From assembly GCF_022369515.1 (NCBI RefSeq), contig NZ_CP059724.1, positions 5,890,001 to 5,954,000 on the forward strand: DNA of 64,000 nt, in the 5' to 3' direction. Made by a program: the position numbers and the translations under genes. Shown here one piece after another: positions 25,311 to 34,312 of the stretch. The number at the start of each line of letters is the position of its first letter. Within the stretch, counting starts at the first letter, position 1. The notes beneath the pieces were generated by a model that saw nothing but the letters and a program-made list of their open reading frames with translations, had not been told where the DNA came from and did not search any database. The stretch comes from Paenibacillus sp. 19GGS1-52. Its GTDB lineage: Bacteria; Bacillota; Bacilli; Paenibacillales; Paenibacillaceae.

Positions 25311-26792
25311 ATGAATGTACCCCGTCTGTTTAAACAGTCCGCAATCAGAACCGTTGCCATGGTTATTGTTAAGGTTATCGGCCTGATTGGACGTATTATT
25401 TTAACAAGAATAGTAGGTGCAGAAGGAATCGGGCTGTATCAGATTGCCTATTCCTTCTTTGGTTTTGTTCTGATGCTTACCGGAGGATTGCCGACCACCT
25501 TGGCTATTGTAACAGCAAAAAAACCTGCCCAGGGCTGGCAATTCCTTAAATTAGTATCGGTCTGCGCAATCCTGACTAGCGGAATAATCAGCCTGGTAGT
25601 GTTCCGACATTCTTCCAGCATCGCAAATTTGCTTGGCAATCCTGACCTGGAATACGCCATACGCGGTCTAGCACCCGCTCTATTTGCCGTGCCTCTACTG
25701 AGCTTGTTGAGAGGTTACCTGCAAGGTCTCGAAAGAATTAGTATTATAGCTTTGTCTGAGGTGACAGAACAGGCTTTCCGAATATTCTTCCTGCTGCTGA
25801 TTGTTAGCCAACTTTTACCGTTAGGGGTCAATGGAGCGGTTGGAAGAGGGATGTATGCTACTTTTATAGGCGCGTTTGCCTCCTTTTCCTTACTAACCCT
25901 TTACATTTATTTGGATAAAACAAGTTCGCCTCGTTCCTCCCATCCAACACCGTATCTTCCATTGATGTGGTTCTTAAAAAGCTCCCTCATGATCTCCTTA
26001 ACACGTATCTTCATTCCGGCTTCGGAATTTATAGACGCCATCTTGGTCCCTAACCGATTGCTTGCAGCCGGCTATAGCACTTCCGAGGCGACGGCGATGT
26101 ATGGAGTGATTTATGGAATGGCAGCTATTGTCGTCTATACGCCTACGCTCATAACAGGAGCCCTAAGTCATACTGTAACGGTACAGATTGCAGCGGAGTG
26201 GCAGCAAGGTAATCTGAAGAAATTCAATAGGCTTACACAGATGGCCTTAAAAGTAAGTTGGCTGTGGGGATTGGCCTCGGCGTTATTTTTGTTCCTTTAT
26301 GCCAATGAACTTTCATTGTTTATATTCAATACTGAAAACGCTCGTTATGCTATAAGGTATTTGGCTGGCATCCCCTTAATCGTAGGCTTTCGCGAAATAT
26401 CAACCAGCATCCTATGGTCCCAGGATAACAAAAAAACTCCACTTTTCGGACTGCTGTCAGGATTGGTATGCTCCATCCTCGCTCAATACTTTTTGGTTAG
26501 GATTCCCGGCTTCGGTTATATCGGTGCTTCGATAGCCATAATTTTGATGGAATTTGTCTCTTCGGCTTGGAATTTCAAGGCTTTACAGAAAAGCAAAAAA
26601 AAGATCAGCGATCTCCTCCACTTGATTATGGATGTCGGCTTTTTATCGGGCATAATAATCGGGATATCCCGATTATCACCATCGATGGGTGACCTAGCTA
26701 TAAGTTTGCGGCAATTCCTGATTGAGACATTTCTATTTTTTATCGTTACCGGAGTTTATATATATTGGCGCTGCGTACGTTATAAGAAATAA
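25311..26792 (+). CDS. SpoVB-like polysaccharide flippase (MOP superfamily)
   Basis: Integral membrane protein of 493 residues with about 12-14 transmembrane segments, in the MOP flippase superfamily. It most resembles the stage V sporulation protein B and polysaccharide exporter group: the N-terminal SAIRTVAMVIVKVIGLIGRI and the following VGAEGIGLYQIAYSFF segment are characteristic. Members flip lipid-linked precursors across the membrane. GGAGG lies 4 nt before the ATG. It follows the amidase gene by 86 bp on the same strand and may be part of one surface cluster. It could be a duplicate of the sporulation gene; substrate unknown. Confidence 0.85.
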   Translation: MNVPRLFKQSAIRTVAMVIVKVIGLIGRIILTRIVGAEGIGLYQIAYSFFGFVLMLTGGLPTTLAIVTAKKPAQGWQFLKLVSVCAILTSGIISLVVFRHSSSIANLLGNPDLEYAIRGLAPALFAVPLLSLLRGYLQGLERISIIALSEVTEQAFRIFFLLLIVSQLLPLGVNGAVGRGMYATFIGAFASFSLLTLYIYLDKTSSPRSSHPTPYLPLMWFLKSSLMISLTRIFIPASEFIDAILVPNRLLAAGYSTSEATAMYGVIYGMAAIVVYTPTLITGALSHTVTVQIAAEWQQGNLKKFNRLTQMALKVSWLWGLASALFLFLYANELSLFIFNTENARYAIRYLAGIPLIVGFREISTSILWSQDNKKTPLFGLLSGLVCSILAQYFLVRIPGFGYIGASIAIILMEFVSSAWNFKALQKSKKKISDLLHLIMDVGFLSGIIIGISRLSPSMGDLAISLRQFLIETFLFFIVTGVYIYWRCVRYKK

Positions 26793-26858
26793 TATGGCCT
26801 CTCTATGAATATTCAATCCAGCCTTTAGAGCATTCTAAAGTTAAAAAACAGGTGAATC

Positions 26859-27608
26859 ATGAAAACATGCACCAGAATTATAAGTGTGACGCTCATGCTC
26901 CTCTTATGCTTTACTACTTCTGCCCAGAGCAGTCCCAATGTGAAAAACCGCAACTATTATGAACAGCGCGGGGATATGATCTGGGAAGTACATACTAACC
27001 AAAAGGTAATTGCCCTTACCTTCGACGATGGCCCTGACCCCTCCGAGACGGACCAGATACTCAAAGTACTGCATGAATACCATGCGAAATGCACTTTTTT
27101 TGCCATTGGAAAAAGAATAGCTGCTTATCCGGACGTGGCCAAACGGGTGATCGCCGAAGGGCATGAACTAGCCAACCACACCTATAACCATATTTATTTT
27201 AAAAAGCCGATTTCCGAGCAGCAAATTCATCAGGAACTAGCGCTGACTGAGAATGAAATTATAAAAATCTCCGGCAAACGAAGCGCTTTGTTCCGACCGC
27301 CGGGCGGCATGTATGATGAGACCTTAATTGATGTCTCCAACAGTATGGGCCTAAAGCCAGTTCTGTGGTCTTGGCATCAGGATACGCGTGACTGGAATCG
27401 TCCAGGGGTATACAGCATCTCCACAAAAGTCATTCGAAATGCACATAATGGCGACATCGTGCTGTTTCACGATCATGTCCATGGACAGTCGCAGACCAGA
27501 CAAGCCCTCCAAATCATTTTGCCTGAATTAGAAAAAAGGGGCTTCCGATTTATAACGGTTTCGGAAATGATTAGATTATCCAACACCCAGCAAGTAGATA
27601 TGTATTAA
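26859..27608 (+). CDS. Secreted polysaccharide deacetylase (NodB homology)
   Basis: Carbohydrate esterase family 4 enzyme of 249 residues with a signal peptide (about 1-24). All NodB motifs are present: TFDDGP with Asp56 and Asp57, HTYNH with metal ligands His107 and His111, RPPGG near 145, the QDTRDW motif near 174 and VLFHDH near 201. It should therefore be an active metal-dependent N-deacetylase acting on peptidoglycan, chitin-like or exopolysaccharide substrates. AGGTGA precedes the ATG. It ends the gene run that starts with the LPKTG protein, 66 bp after the flippase gene. Confidence 0.92.
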   Translation: MKTCTRIISVTLMLLLCFTTSAQSSPNVKNRNYYEQRGDMIWEVHTNQKVIALTFDDGPDPSETDQILKVLHEYHAKCTFFAIGKRIAAYPDVAKRVIAEGHELANHTYNHIYFKKPISEQQIHQELALTENEIIKISGKRSALFRPPGGMYDETLIDVSNSMGLKPVLWSWHQDTRDWNRPGVYSISTKVIRNAHNGDIVLFHDHVHGQSQTRQALQIILPELEKRGFRFITVSEMIRLSNTQQVDMY

Positions 27609-27736
27609 ATGAACGAAACGCTGCTCCTCCTATGGCTTCTGTAATTGCACAGGACCCAAAAATAAGGTAGGCTTGTGCTAGTATGACACTCACTTAAAGT
27701 GCTGCTGTAGTAGTCAATACCTAGGAGGATTCATCC

Positions 27737-28708
27737 ATGTCTGAGAACACATCTTTTACGACCGAAGAAATTGCCGGGTTGTTGAAAATATCTAAACTGA
27801 AAGTATATGATCTAATCAAAAAAGGCGAGCTGCCCTCTTACCGTGTTGGTAAACAGATGCGTGTCGATCTCTCCGATCTGGAGGCCTATAAACAGAATTC
27901 ACGTAGTGAAACTTCTACTAATATCATGAATGCTAATGTAAGCCATTCGGTTGTTCAGCAGCTTTTCCCGCATTCAATTGCGTCTCAAGCTAAATCAGCC
28001 GCACGAAATATTGTGATTACCGGTCAGGATATGTCGCTGGATATTCTGGCCACACACCTGGAGCGCAGTCTGCCCTCTGCCCGTCCTCTTCGTTCTTACG
28101 CCGGTAGTCTGGACAGCCTGATTGCCATGTACCAAGGTGAATCGGATATCGTCAGTACGCATCTTTTGGATGGAGATACGGGAGAATACAACTTACCCTA
28201 TATCCGGAAGCTACTTGTCGGCTTCTCTTACATCGTTGTTCACATGCTTGCTCGGAGCGCCGGATTTTATGTACAGAAGGGGAACCCGAAGGGCATTACG
28301 GAATGGTCTGATCTGCAGCAGGAAGGTCTTACCCTAATCAATCGGGAGCGTGGATCTGGCGCACGTGTGCTTCTAGATGAACAGCTACGGCTGCATGGCA
28401 TTCAATCAGCAAGCCTGGCCGGTTATTTTACTGAGGAGAATAGCCATTTTGCAGTAGCAGGTAAAGTCGCTAGAGGCGAGGCTGATGTGGGTATCGGCAC
28501 AGAAAAAGCCGCCAAAATTATTGACGGCATTGAGTTCATCCCCCTGATTCAGGAGCGTTATGATCTTGTTATGGTCAAAAAAACCGGTCAAGATCAATGG
28601 ATCAATACGGTAATTGATATCCTTCGTTCATCAGCCTTCCAGAATGAGCTTGGCTCCATTCATGGCTATGACCTTAGTGATACGGGAACGGTCATTTTCG
28701 AGACCTGA
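27737..28708 (+). CDS. Molybdate-responsive-type regulator: excisionase-like HTH fused to periplasmic-binding domain
   Basis: One-component regulator of 323 residues. Residues 1-55 form an excisionase/MerR-like helix-turn-helix (FTTEEIAGLLKISKLKVYDL, then GELPSYRVGKQMRV). Residues about 85-310 form a ModA-like ligand-binding domain (PBP_like), including IVITGQDMSLDILA and LINRERGSGARVL, the latter near residue 197. AGGAGG precedes the ATG by 8 nt. It is convergent with modB/modA. This matches the Bacillus subtilis yvgK-yvgL-yvgM arrangement, where a similar regulator stands beside ModA- and ModB-type genes. Molybdate sensing is inferred from fold and context. Confidence 0.87.
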   Translation: MSENTSFTTEEIAGLLKISKLKVYDLIKKGELPSYRVGKQMRVDLSDLEAYKQNSRSETSTNIMNANVSHSVVQQLFPHSIASQAKSAARNIVITGQDMSLDILATHLERSLPSARPLRSYAGSLDSLIAMYQGESDIVSTHLLDGDTGEYNLPYIRKLLVGFSYIVVHMLARSAGFYVQKGNPKGITEWSDLQQEGLTLINRERGSGARVLLDEQLRLHGIQSASLAGYFTEENSHFAVAGKVARGEADVGIGTEKAAKIIDGIEFIPLIQERYDLVMVKKTGQDQWINTVIDILRSSAFQNELGSIHGYDLSDTGTVIFET

Positions 28709-28725
28709 ACCACTCAACAATATAA

Positions 28726-28772
28726 GAAAGCCCCAGCTTTGCCAAAGGTTCAGCGGCAAAGCTGGGGCTTTC
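28726..28772. terminator. Bidirectional rho-independent terminator
   Basis: GAAAGCCCCAGCTTTGCC and its exact complement form an 18-bp stem around an 11-nt loop. It lies between the convergent regulator and modB genes, and T-rich sequence follows on both strands. Confidence 0.92.
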
Positions 28773-28784
28773 CTATTCAACTAA

Positions 28785-29447
28785 TTAAGAGTGGCGGTTT
28801 ACGAACATTAGCATTATAGCCGAGATAACAATAATGGAACACACCCACATCCAGGCTAAAGTCATGTTACCACCATCGACAGCAACATAGATGGCAGTAG
28901 GTACCGTCTGTGTTCGGCCCGGAATATTACCGGCTACCATAATTGTAGCCCCAAATTCCCCTAATCCGCGAGCAAAGCCCAGAACATAACCAGCAGCCAA
29001 CGAACGGCCAGCCAATGGAATGGTTACATAACGCAGTACCTGCAGCTCACTGGCTCCCTGCGCACGCGCTGCATCCTCAAGATCCTTCTCAACCCCCTCG
29101 AATCCTGCTTTAACGGTGCGGTAGACGAGAGGAAAGGCTACGACGACTGCCGCGATAACGGCTGCGCCCCATGTAAACAAAATGGTCTGCTCTGTGAACT
29201 GCTCATACAGCTTGCCAATCCAGCTCCGGCGGCCCAAGATAACTAGTAATACAAAACCTACGACCGTCGGTGGCAAGACTAGAGGCAGCAGCAGCACTGT
29301 TTCCACCAGGCTTCTGCCAGGAAACTTTTTGTGTGCCATCGCTCTGGCAGCAATTGCTGCCAAAATGAACACGATGATGCTGGTAATCACTGAGATCTTG
29401 ACCGACAACCAAACCGGAGCGAAAAAATCGGTCCAATTGATGTTCAT
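28785..29447 (-). CDS. modB: Molybdate ABC transporter permease
   Basis: Membrane subunit of the molybdate importer, 220 residues with five transmembrane segments. The binding-protein-dependent transport signature, where the ATPase docks, reads EDAARAQGASELQVLRYVTI near residue 140 and is followed by FARGLGEFGATIMVAGN, which is characteristic of ModB. The GAAGG ribosome site is close to the ATG. The modA gene lies 46 bp upstream on the same strand. No modC ATPase gene is adjacent, so an ATPase must come from elsewhere. Confidence 0.93.
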   Translation of the reverse strand: MNINWTDFFAPVWLSVKISVITSIIVFILAAIAARAMAHKKFPGRSLVETVLLLPLVLPPTVVGFVLLVILGRRSWIGKLYEQFTEQTILFTWGAAVIAAVVVAFPLVYRTVKAGFEGVEKDLEDAARAQGASELQVLRYVTIPLAGRSLAAGYVLGFARGLGEFGATIMVAGNIPGRTQTVPTAIYVAVDGGNMTLAWMWVCSIIVISAIMLMFVNRHS

Positions 29448-29493
29448 ATACCTTCAACCCGCTTATGTGAGAATTTAGTAGTGAGCTTAGTAG

Positions 29494-30279
29494 TTAAGGA
29501 AGCAGAAATCCGTAGCTTGTAAAGATATCACTTGCTGTTTTAGTCTGAACGTAACTATAGAACGCCTTTGCGGCTTCTAGATTCTTGGTATCCTTAACCA
29601 CTCCAGCTGGATAATTAATTGCTTTATGTGCATAAGGACCTATGGTTAGGGCAATTTTCACTTTATTTGAGGTAAGCGCATCTGTCTTGTATACGAAGCC
29701 TGCATCAGCATTCCCCGTCTCTACATAAGAGAGAACCGCACGGACATCCTTAGCAAATATCAGCTTGCTTTGCAGTGTATCCCACACTTTCTTGGTTGTC
29801 AATGATTGCTGTGCATATTGACCTGCAGGTACTGATTCCGGTTGTCCGACCGCGACTTTTTTGAATGATTTATCCGTAAGCTGTGTAATAGTCGTAATCT
29901 TAGTCTTTGAATCGGAAGGAACGACCAGAACGAGTTGATTTTTGAGCAACATCTTGTGATCTGCAATCAGACCTCCATCTACCAGTGCGTTCATCTGCTT
30001 ATCTCCTGCTGAGAAGAACAGATCTGCTGGAGCACCTTGTTCAATTTGTTTCTGCAACGTGCCGGAGGCACCATAATTAAAGACGAGGTCGATATCAGGG
30101 TGCTGCTTCTCATACAGCACTGCTATCTTGTCAAGGCTGTCCTGCAGACTTGCTGCGGCAGATACTATGATCTCCGTCTTTTTGGTTGCCGCTTCCACAT
30201 TCCCCTGAGGTACCGATGTTAAACCCACTGCCACTAAGATGGCGATCGCCAGCAATCCATTTGCCCATTTCTTGAACAT
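29494..30279 (-). CDS. modA: Molybdate ABC transporter substrate-binding protein
   Basis: Secreted binding protein of 261 residues that captures molybdate or tungstate outside the membrane. A signal peptide (about 1-26) precedes a type II periplasmic-binding fold starting with IIVSAAASLQDSLDKIA, and FNYGASGTLQKQIEQGAPAD near residue 64 carries typical oxyanion-contact positions. No lipobox cysteine is visible at the expected place, so membrane tethering is uncertain. ATG 30279 has GGGAGG 7 nt upstream and is chosen over two earlier in-frame ATGs. A TGC-TAGAAT extended -10-like sequence lies about 50 bp upstream. Confidence 0.93.
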   Translation of the reverse strand: MFKKWANGLLAIAILVAVGLTSVPQGNVEAATKKTEIIVSAAASLQDSLDKIAVLYEKQHPDIDLVFNYGASGTLQKQIEQGAPADLFFSAGDKQMNALVDGGLIADHKMLLKNQLVLVVPSDSKTKITTITQLTDKSFKKVAVGQPESVPAGQYAQQSLTTKKVWDTLQSKLIFAKDVRAVLSYVETGNADAGFVYKTDALTSNKVKIALTIGPYAHKAINYPAGVVKDTKNLEAAKAFYSYVQTKTASDIFTSYGFLLP

Positions 30280-30425
30280 TTCCATTCCTCCCAATGATTT
30301 ATCTATATGTTTAGAAGTCATTCTAGCATATACCCTTTCATTTTTCTATACTTTTAGTTATGTTTGTTTATAATTAGATATGAATAGACATATTTAGCGT
30401 TTAAAAATTCTTTAGTAGCATAAAA

Positions 30426-30461
30426 ATAACCCTCTCAGCAATTTCTTGCTGAAAGGGTTAT
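30426..30461 (-). terminator. Terminator of the peptide ABC operon
   Basis: ATAACCCTcTCAGCAA pairs with TTGCTGAaAGGGTTAT across a TTTC loop, and on the minus strand TTTTTATG follows shortly after. It lies 10 bp after the last gene of the operon. Confidence 0.85.
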
Positions 30462-30470
30462 CTGCAAATT

Positions 30471-31364
30471 TTAATTCTTCATCCGTGGGTCCAGCACGTC
30501 ACGCAGACCGTCACCCATCAGATTAAAGCCCAGAACTGTCAACATAATGGACAGACCTGGAAAAATAACTGTCCAAGGAGCCTTCTGGATAAACTGACGA
30601 GAGTCTGAGAGCATCTTGCCCCATTCAGGATCAGGAGGTTGGGCACCCAGTCCAAGGAAACCAAGTGCGGCTGCTTCAATGATCGCTGTTGCGATACCTA
30701 GCGTGCCCTGCACGATAATTGGCGTTAAACTGTTCGGCAGAATATGAGTGACCAGAATACGGGTATTAGTCATTCCGATTGCTCTTGCCGCTGTAATATA
30801 TTCTTCGGATTTCAAGCTGAGTACCTTGGCACGTACGAGACGTCCATAAGTCGGAATATTAACTATGGCAATTGCGTACAACGCATTCTGCAGGGATGGA
30901 CCCAGAATAGCTACAATAGCTATAGCTAGCAGTATGCTCGGAAACGCCAGTAGAATATCGAACAAGCGGGAAATCAGCATATCAATCCATTTACCATAGA
31001 AACCAGCCAGAATACCAAGAATGGTACCCACAAAAATAGAAGCGATAACCGAGAAGAAACCAACCCATAACGAAATCCGTGCGCCATACATAATACGGGT
31101 GAATAGATCTCTTCCCAGATCATCCGTCCCGAACCAATGCGCAGATGAAGGTGGCTTCAGCCGGTTAACCAGCACCTGCTCTTTAAAACCGTACGGTGCA
31201 ATCAATGGTGCAAAAATTGCAATCAATACAAAAAATACAATAATATAAAGTCCGACCATTGCCGTCTTGTTCTTGCGAAAGGCCTTCCACGCATCGCGCC
31301 AAGGACTGGATACCTTTTCGGCAGGTACATTCGGAGGAGTTACATTTACTGCTGTCTGTGCCAT
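30471..31364 (-). CDS. Peptide/nickel-type ABC transporter permease (DppC/OppC family)
   Basis: Second membrane subunit of a peptide-type importer, 297 residues, with an N-terminal OppC_N segment and about six transmembrane segments. The family marker FGTDDLGRDLFTRIMYGARI is present near residue 78, and the ATPase-docking loop reads TAARAIGMTNTRIL near 195. ATG 31364 has GAGGGG 7 nt upstream and begins 11 bp after the DppB-type stop. It is the last gene of the operon, ending just before a terminator. Confidence 0.93.
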   Translation of the reverse strand: MAQTAVNVTPPNVPAEKVSSPWRDAWKAFRKNKTAMVGLYIIVFFVLIAIFAPLIAPYGFKEQVLVNRLKPPSSAHWFGTDDLGRDLFTRIMYGARISLWVGFFSVIASIFVGTILGILAGFYGKWIDMLISRLFDILLAFPSILLAIAIVAILGPSLQNALYAIAIVNIPTYGRLVRAKVLSLKSEEYITAARAIGMTNTRILVTHILPNSLTPIIVQGTLGIATAIIEAAALGFLGLGAQPPDPEWGKMLSDSRQFIQKAPWTVIFPGLSIMLTVLGFNLMGDGLRDVLDPRMKN

Positions 31365-31375
31365 AGGTTCACCCC

Positions 31376-32380
31376 TCACTTGTAGTTGATGCGTGGATCT
31401 ATAGCGGCATACATAAGATCCACAAGCAGATTGATAAAGACAAAGATAAACGCAATGATCAGAATACCCGTCTGAATGACAGGATAGTCACGCGAACTAA
31501 TCGCTTCAAATATATACCGTCCCACGCCCGGCCAAGCAAAGATCGTTTCAGTCAGCACAGCGCCACCAAGCAGCGCACCCGTCTGCAAACCAACCACGGT
31601 CAGCACGGGAATCAGCGCATTCTTCAGCGCATGCTTGTACACAACCAGGAATTGCGACAAGCCTTTTGCTTTTGCCGTACGGATATAATCGGAATTCATT
31701 ACTTCCAGCATGCTAGAGCGTGTCATCCGGGCAATAATGGCCATCGGAATGGTCCCCAGAGCAATACTTGGCAGGATCAAATGCTTAATTACTATCCATA
31801 GCTGATCCCAGCGTCCCGCCAATAAGCTGTCAAGAACATAGAGGTTAGTGATAGTCTCTATTGGGTTACGCTGGTCCATCCTTCCTATAGAAGGCAGCCA
31901 ATGCAGCTTTAATGCGAATATCAATTGTTCCATTAGACCAAGCCAGAAGATCGGCATGGACACTCCAATTAGAGCGATAATCATCGCGGTATAGTCAAAC
32001 CATGAATTTTGCCTCCAGGCACTCAGAATACCTGCATTCACCCCTACGAAAGTGGCAAACAGCATACTGGCTGCCGTCAGTTCAAGAGTAGCCGCCAAAT
32101 AAGGCACAATTTCTTTGGAGATTGGCGTTTTGGTACGAATCGATGTCCCAAGATCACCGTGCAGTAATTCACCCATATAGTTAAAATACTGTTGCAGCCA
32201 TGGCTTGTCGAGACCCAGTTGTTCCCGCAACGCCTGCTTGGACTGCTCCGTAGCCTTTTGACCGAGGATCGTCTCTGCCGGATCGCCTGGAATGGCATGA
32301 ATGATAGAGAAGACGATAATCGTCATCCCGATTAGAACGGGAATTAGTACCATGATTCTTTTTAATAGGTAGGAGTTCAA
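31376..32380 (-). CDS. Peptide/nickel-type ABC transporter permease (DppB/OppB family)
   Basis: First membrane subunit of the importer, 334 residues with about six transmembrane segments. The N-terminal LLKRIMVLIPVLIGMTIIVF and IPGDPAETILG segments, and the docking loop YIRTAKAKGLSQFLVVYKHA near residue 225, are typical of DppB/OppB. It starts at the TTG at 32380 with AGGTGA 6 nt upstream. A gap of 158 bp separates it from the binding-protein gene and contains two hairpins, probably lowering permease expression relative to the binding protein. Confidence 0.93.
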   Translation of the reverse strand: MNSYLLKRIMVLIPVLIGMTIIVFSIIHAIPGDPAETILGQKATEQSKQALREQLGLDKPWLQQYFNYMGELLHGDLGTSIRTKTPISKEIVPYLAATLELTAASMLFATFVGVNAGILSAWRQNSWFDYTAMIIALIGVSMPIFWLGLMEQLIFALKLHWLPSIGRMDQRNPIETITNLYVLDSLLAGRWDQLWIVIKHLILPSIALGTIPMAIIARMTRSSMLEVMNSDYIRTAKAKGLSQFLVVYKHALKNALIPVLTVVGLQTGALLGGAVLTETIFAWPGVGRYIFEAISSRDYPVIQTGILIIAFIFVFINLLVDLMYAAIDPRINYK

Positions 32381-32414
32381 GTTGGCTCACCTTCCAAAGG
32401 TGTAATTATAAAAC

Positions 32415-32433
32415 AGCTCCACAAAGTGGAGCT
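32415..32433 (-). terminator. Intercistronic hairpin (possible attenuator)
   Basis: AGCTCCAC and GTGGAGCT form a perfect 8-bp stem with an AAA loop. On the minus strand GTTTTATAATT follows, so it can act as a leaky terminator between the binding-protein and DppB-type genes. Confidence 0.6.
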
Positions 32434-32494
32434 TTTGCTTCAACGCTTATTTCAACTACTTATGCTAGGACCCCAGTATTCGATAAACAACATA

Positions 32495-32521
32495 CTTGCC
32501 GCCACTATTAGCGGCGGCAAG
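32495..32521 (-). other. Intercistronic stem-loop downstream of the binding-protein gene
   Basis: CTTGCCGCC and GGCGGCAAG form a perfect 9-bp GC-rich stem 17 bp after the binding-protein stop codon. There is no T-run. It resembles the 3'-end stabilising hairpins that keep binding-protein mRNA abundant. Confidence 0.55.
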
Positions 32522-32538
32522 AGAAAATATAGTATAGA

Positions 32539-34200
32539 CTATTCGAAGTAAACCTCACTGTAGTATTCCGTACCTGTTGGTCCAGGAACGAAGCCTTTCA
32601 GATTAGCTTTAGCAGCTAGAAGCGGCGTAGTATGCACTAATGGAATCCAAGGTGCATCCGCTTTGATAATAACCTGTGCTTGCTTATACAGATCGGACCG
32701 CTTGGTTTGATCGGTTTCTTTCTGCGCATTAATCAGAATGGTATGCAGTTCTTCATTGGCATAGAATGCACGGTTGTTACCAGGGATTGCATCCTTATCC
32801 AGCAAAGTGTACAAGAAGTTATCCGGGTCGCCATTATCGCCAGTCCAGCCGAGCATGAAGATATCATCCTTCTCGCCAGCCTTTGTATCATCCAGGTAAG
32901 TTGCCCATTCTGGAGATTCGATAACGGTTTTGACACCGATTTTCTCCCAATCTGCTTGAATGGCTTCCGCAACCTTCTTGCCATCAGGCATATAAGGACG
33001 GGATACCGGCATTGCGTACAATGTTACAGTATCCGGCAAACCGTTAGGGTAGCCAGCTTCAGCTAGCAGCGCCTTCGCTTTGTCCAGATCAAAATCATAA
33101 TCCTTCACGCTGTCATTGTAGCCCCATAGGGATGGCGGCATTGGGTTAACCGCAGCCGTTGCCTGTCCTGCAAAGAAAGCATCAATGATAGCTTGTTTGT
33201 TTACGGCATAATTAAGTGCTTGTCTTACTTTAACGTTATCAAAAGGTTTCTTCTTGAAGTTAAAGCCGAGATAAGCAACATTGAACGGTGGACGTTCAAT
33301 TTTTTGCAATTCAGTGTTTCCTTCGAGAGTGGACAGATCATCCGGACTCAAATCCTCCATCAGGTCGATCTCACCGTTCTGCAAAGCATTAAAGCGAGCC
33401 GAGTTATCAGGAATGGAACGCACGATAACCTTGTTCAGCTTAGGAAGTCCTTCTTTCCAGTAGTTAGCGTTCTTGTCCAGCGTAATGGAATCGTTACGTT
33501 TCCATTCCTTGAAGACGAACGGTCCTGTTCCTACGGGTTCATTCTTAAAGTTCTCTTTCTTCTCTTTAATTGCTGTCGGGCTGGCAATACCAAAAGAAGT
33601 CATGGCAATGTTTTGCAGGAAAGGCGCCTGCGGTTGGTTAAGAACAAATTGTACTGTAGTTGCGTCAACTGCCTTTACTTCTTTAATGACACGGCTACCA
33701 TCAGGTCCGAACATGGAATCAAAGTAGTCAAAGGAATCACCCTCAAATTTGAATTCACTTTTCGGGTCACTCCAGCGCTGGAAGTTGAATACTACAGATT
33801 CGGCATCAAAGTCTGTCCCATCGTGGAACTTCACACCTGGATGGAGCTTGAATGTGTAGGTCAAACCATCAGGAGCAACTTCCCAGCTATCCGCAAGTGA
33901 AGCTTGCACTTCGGAAGTGCCTGGTTTGTACTCCAAAAGGGAGTCGAATACTTGGTGAGCAATCTTCAAAGATTCACCATCGGTAACGATAGCAGGATCG
34001 AGTGAAGCGGAATCCCCACCACGACCTACAATTAATGTATCCTGAGCAGTTGCCTCAGGTGAGCTCTCCGGTGCGGTAGTTGCTGCTGTATTTGTTCCCG
34101 CAGTCGCTTCTGTGCTTGCGTTGTTGTTCCCTCCGCAACCGCTTAATGCTAATACTGCACTTAACACTACTACCAGTGAAAGACTACTCCATTTCTTCAT
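32539..34200 (-). CDS. Peptide ABC transporter substrate-binding lipoprotein (SBP_bac_5)
   Basis: Surface lipoprotein of 553 residues that binds peptides or similar solutes for the adjacent importer. The signal peptide ends in a clear lipobox (ALSGC), followed by an Asn/Ala/Thr/Glu-rich linker and the SBP_bac_5 domain with TYTFKLHPGVKFHDGTDF near residue 115 and NVKVRQALNYAVNKQAI near 310. The ATG at 34200 has GGGAG 10 nt upstream; a longer frame from 34278 would place residues before the signal peptide. It sits in the middle of the operon, between the ATPase and permease genes. Di- or oligopeptide preference cannot be told. Confidence 0.92.
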   Translation of the reverse strand: MKKWSSLSLVVVLSAVLALSGCGGNNNASTEATAGTNTAATTAPESSPEATAQDTLIVGRGGDSASLDPAIVTDGESLKIAHQVFDSLLEYKPGTSEVQASLADSWEVAPDGLTYTFKLHPGVKFHDGTDFDAESVVFNFQRWSDPKSEFKFEGDSFDYFDSMFGPDGSRVIKEVKAVDATTVQFVLNQPQAPFLQNIAMTSFGIASPTAIKEKKENFKNEPVGTGPFVFKEWKRNDSITLDKNANYWKEGLPKLNKVIVRSIPDNSARFNALQNGEIDLMEDLSPDDLSTLEGNTELQKIERPPFNVAYLGFNFKKKPFDNVKVRQALNYAVNKQAIIDAFFAGQATAAVNPMPPSLWGYNDSVKDYDFDLDKAKALLAEAGYPNGLPDTVTLYAMPVSRPYMPDGKKVAEAIQADWEKIGVKTVIESPEWATYLDDTKAGEKDDIFMLGWTGDNGDPDNFLYTLLDKDAIPGNNRAFYANEELHTILINAQKETDQTKRSDLYKQAQVIIKADAPWIPLVHTTPLLAAKANLKGFVPGPTGTEYYSEVYFE

Positions 34201-34312
34201 CTTTAGAAAACTCCCTTCTTCTATTAAAGATATAAAAGCGTTTATTTGGAGCAGCGCCAGAGCACTGCCATAAACCAAGGCAAATATCGAGGGCCTACTG
34301 CTTAATTAGCAA

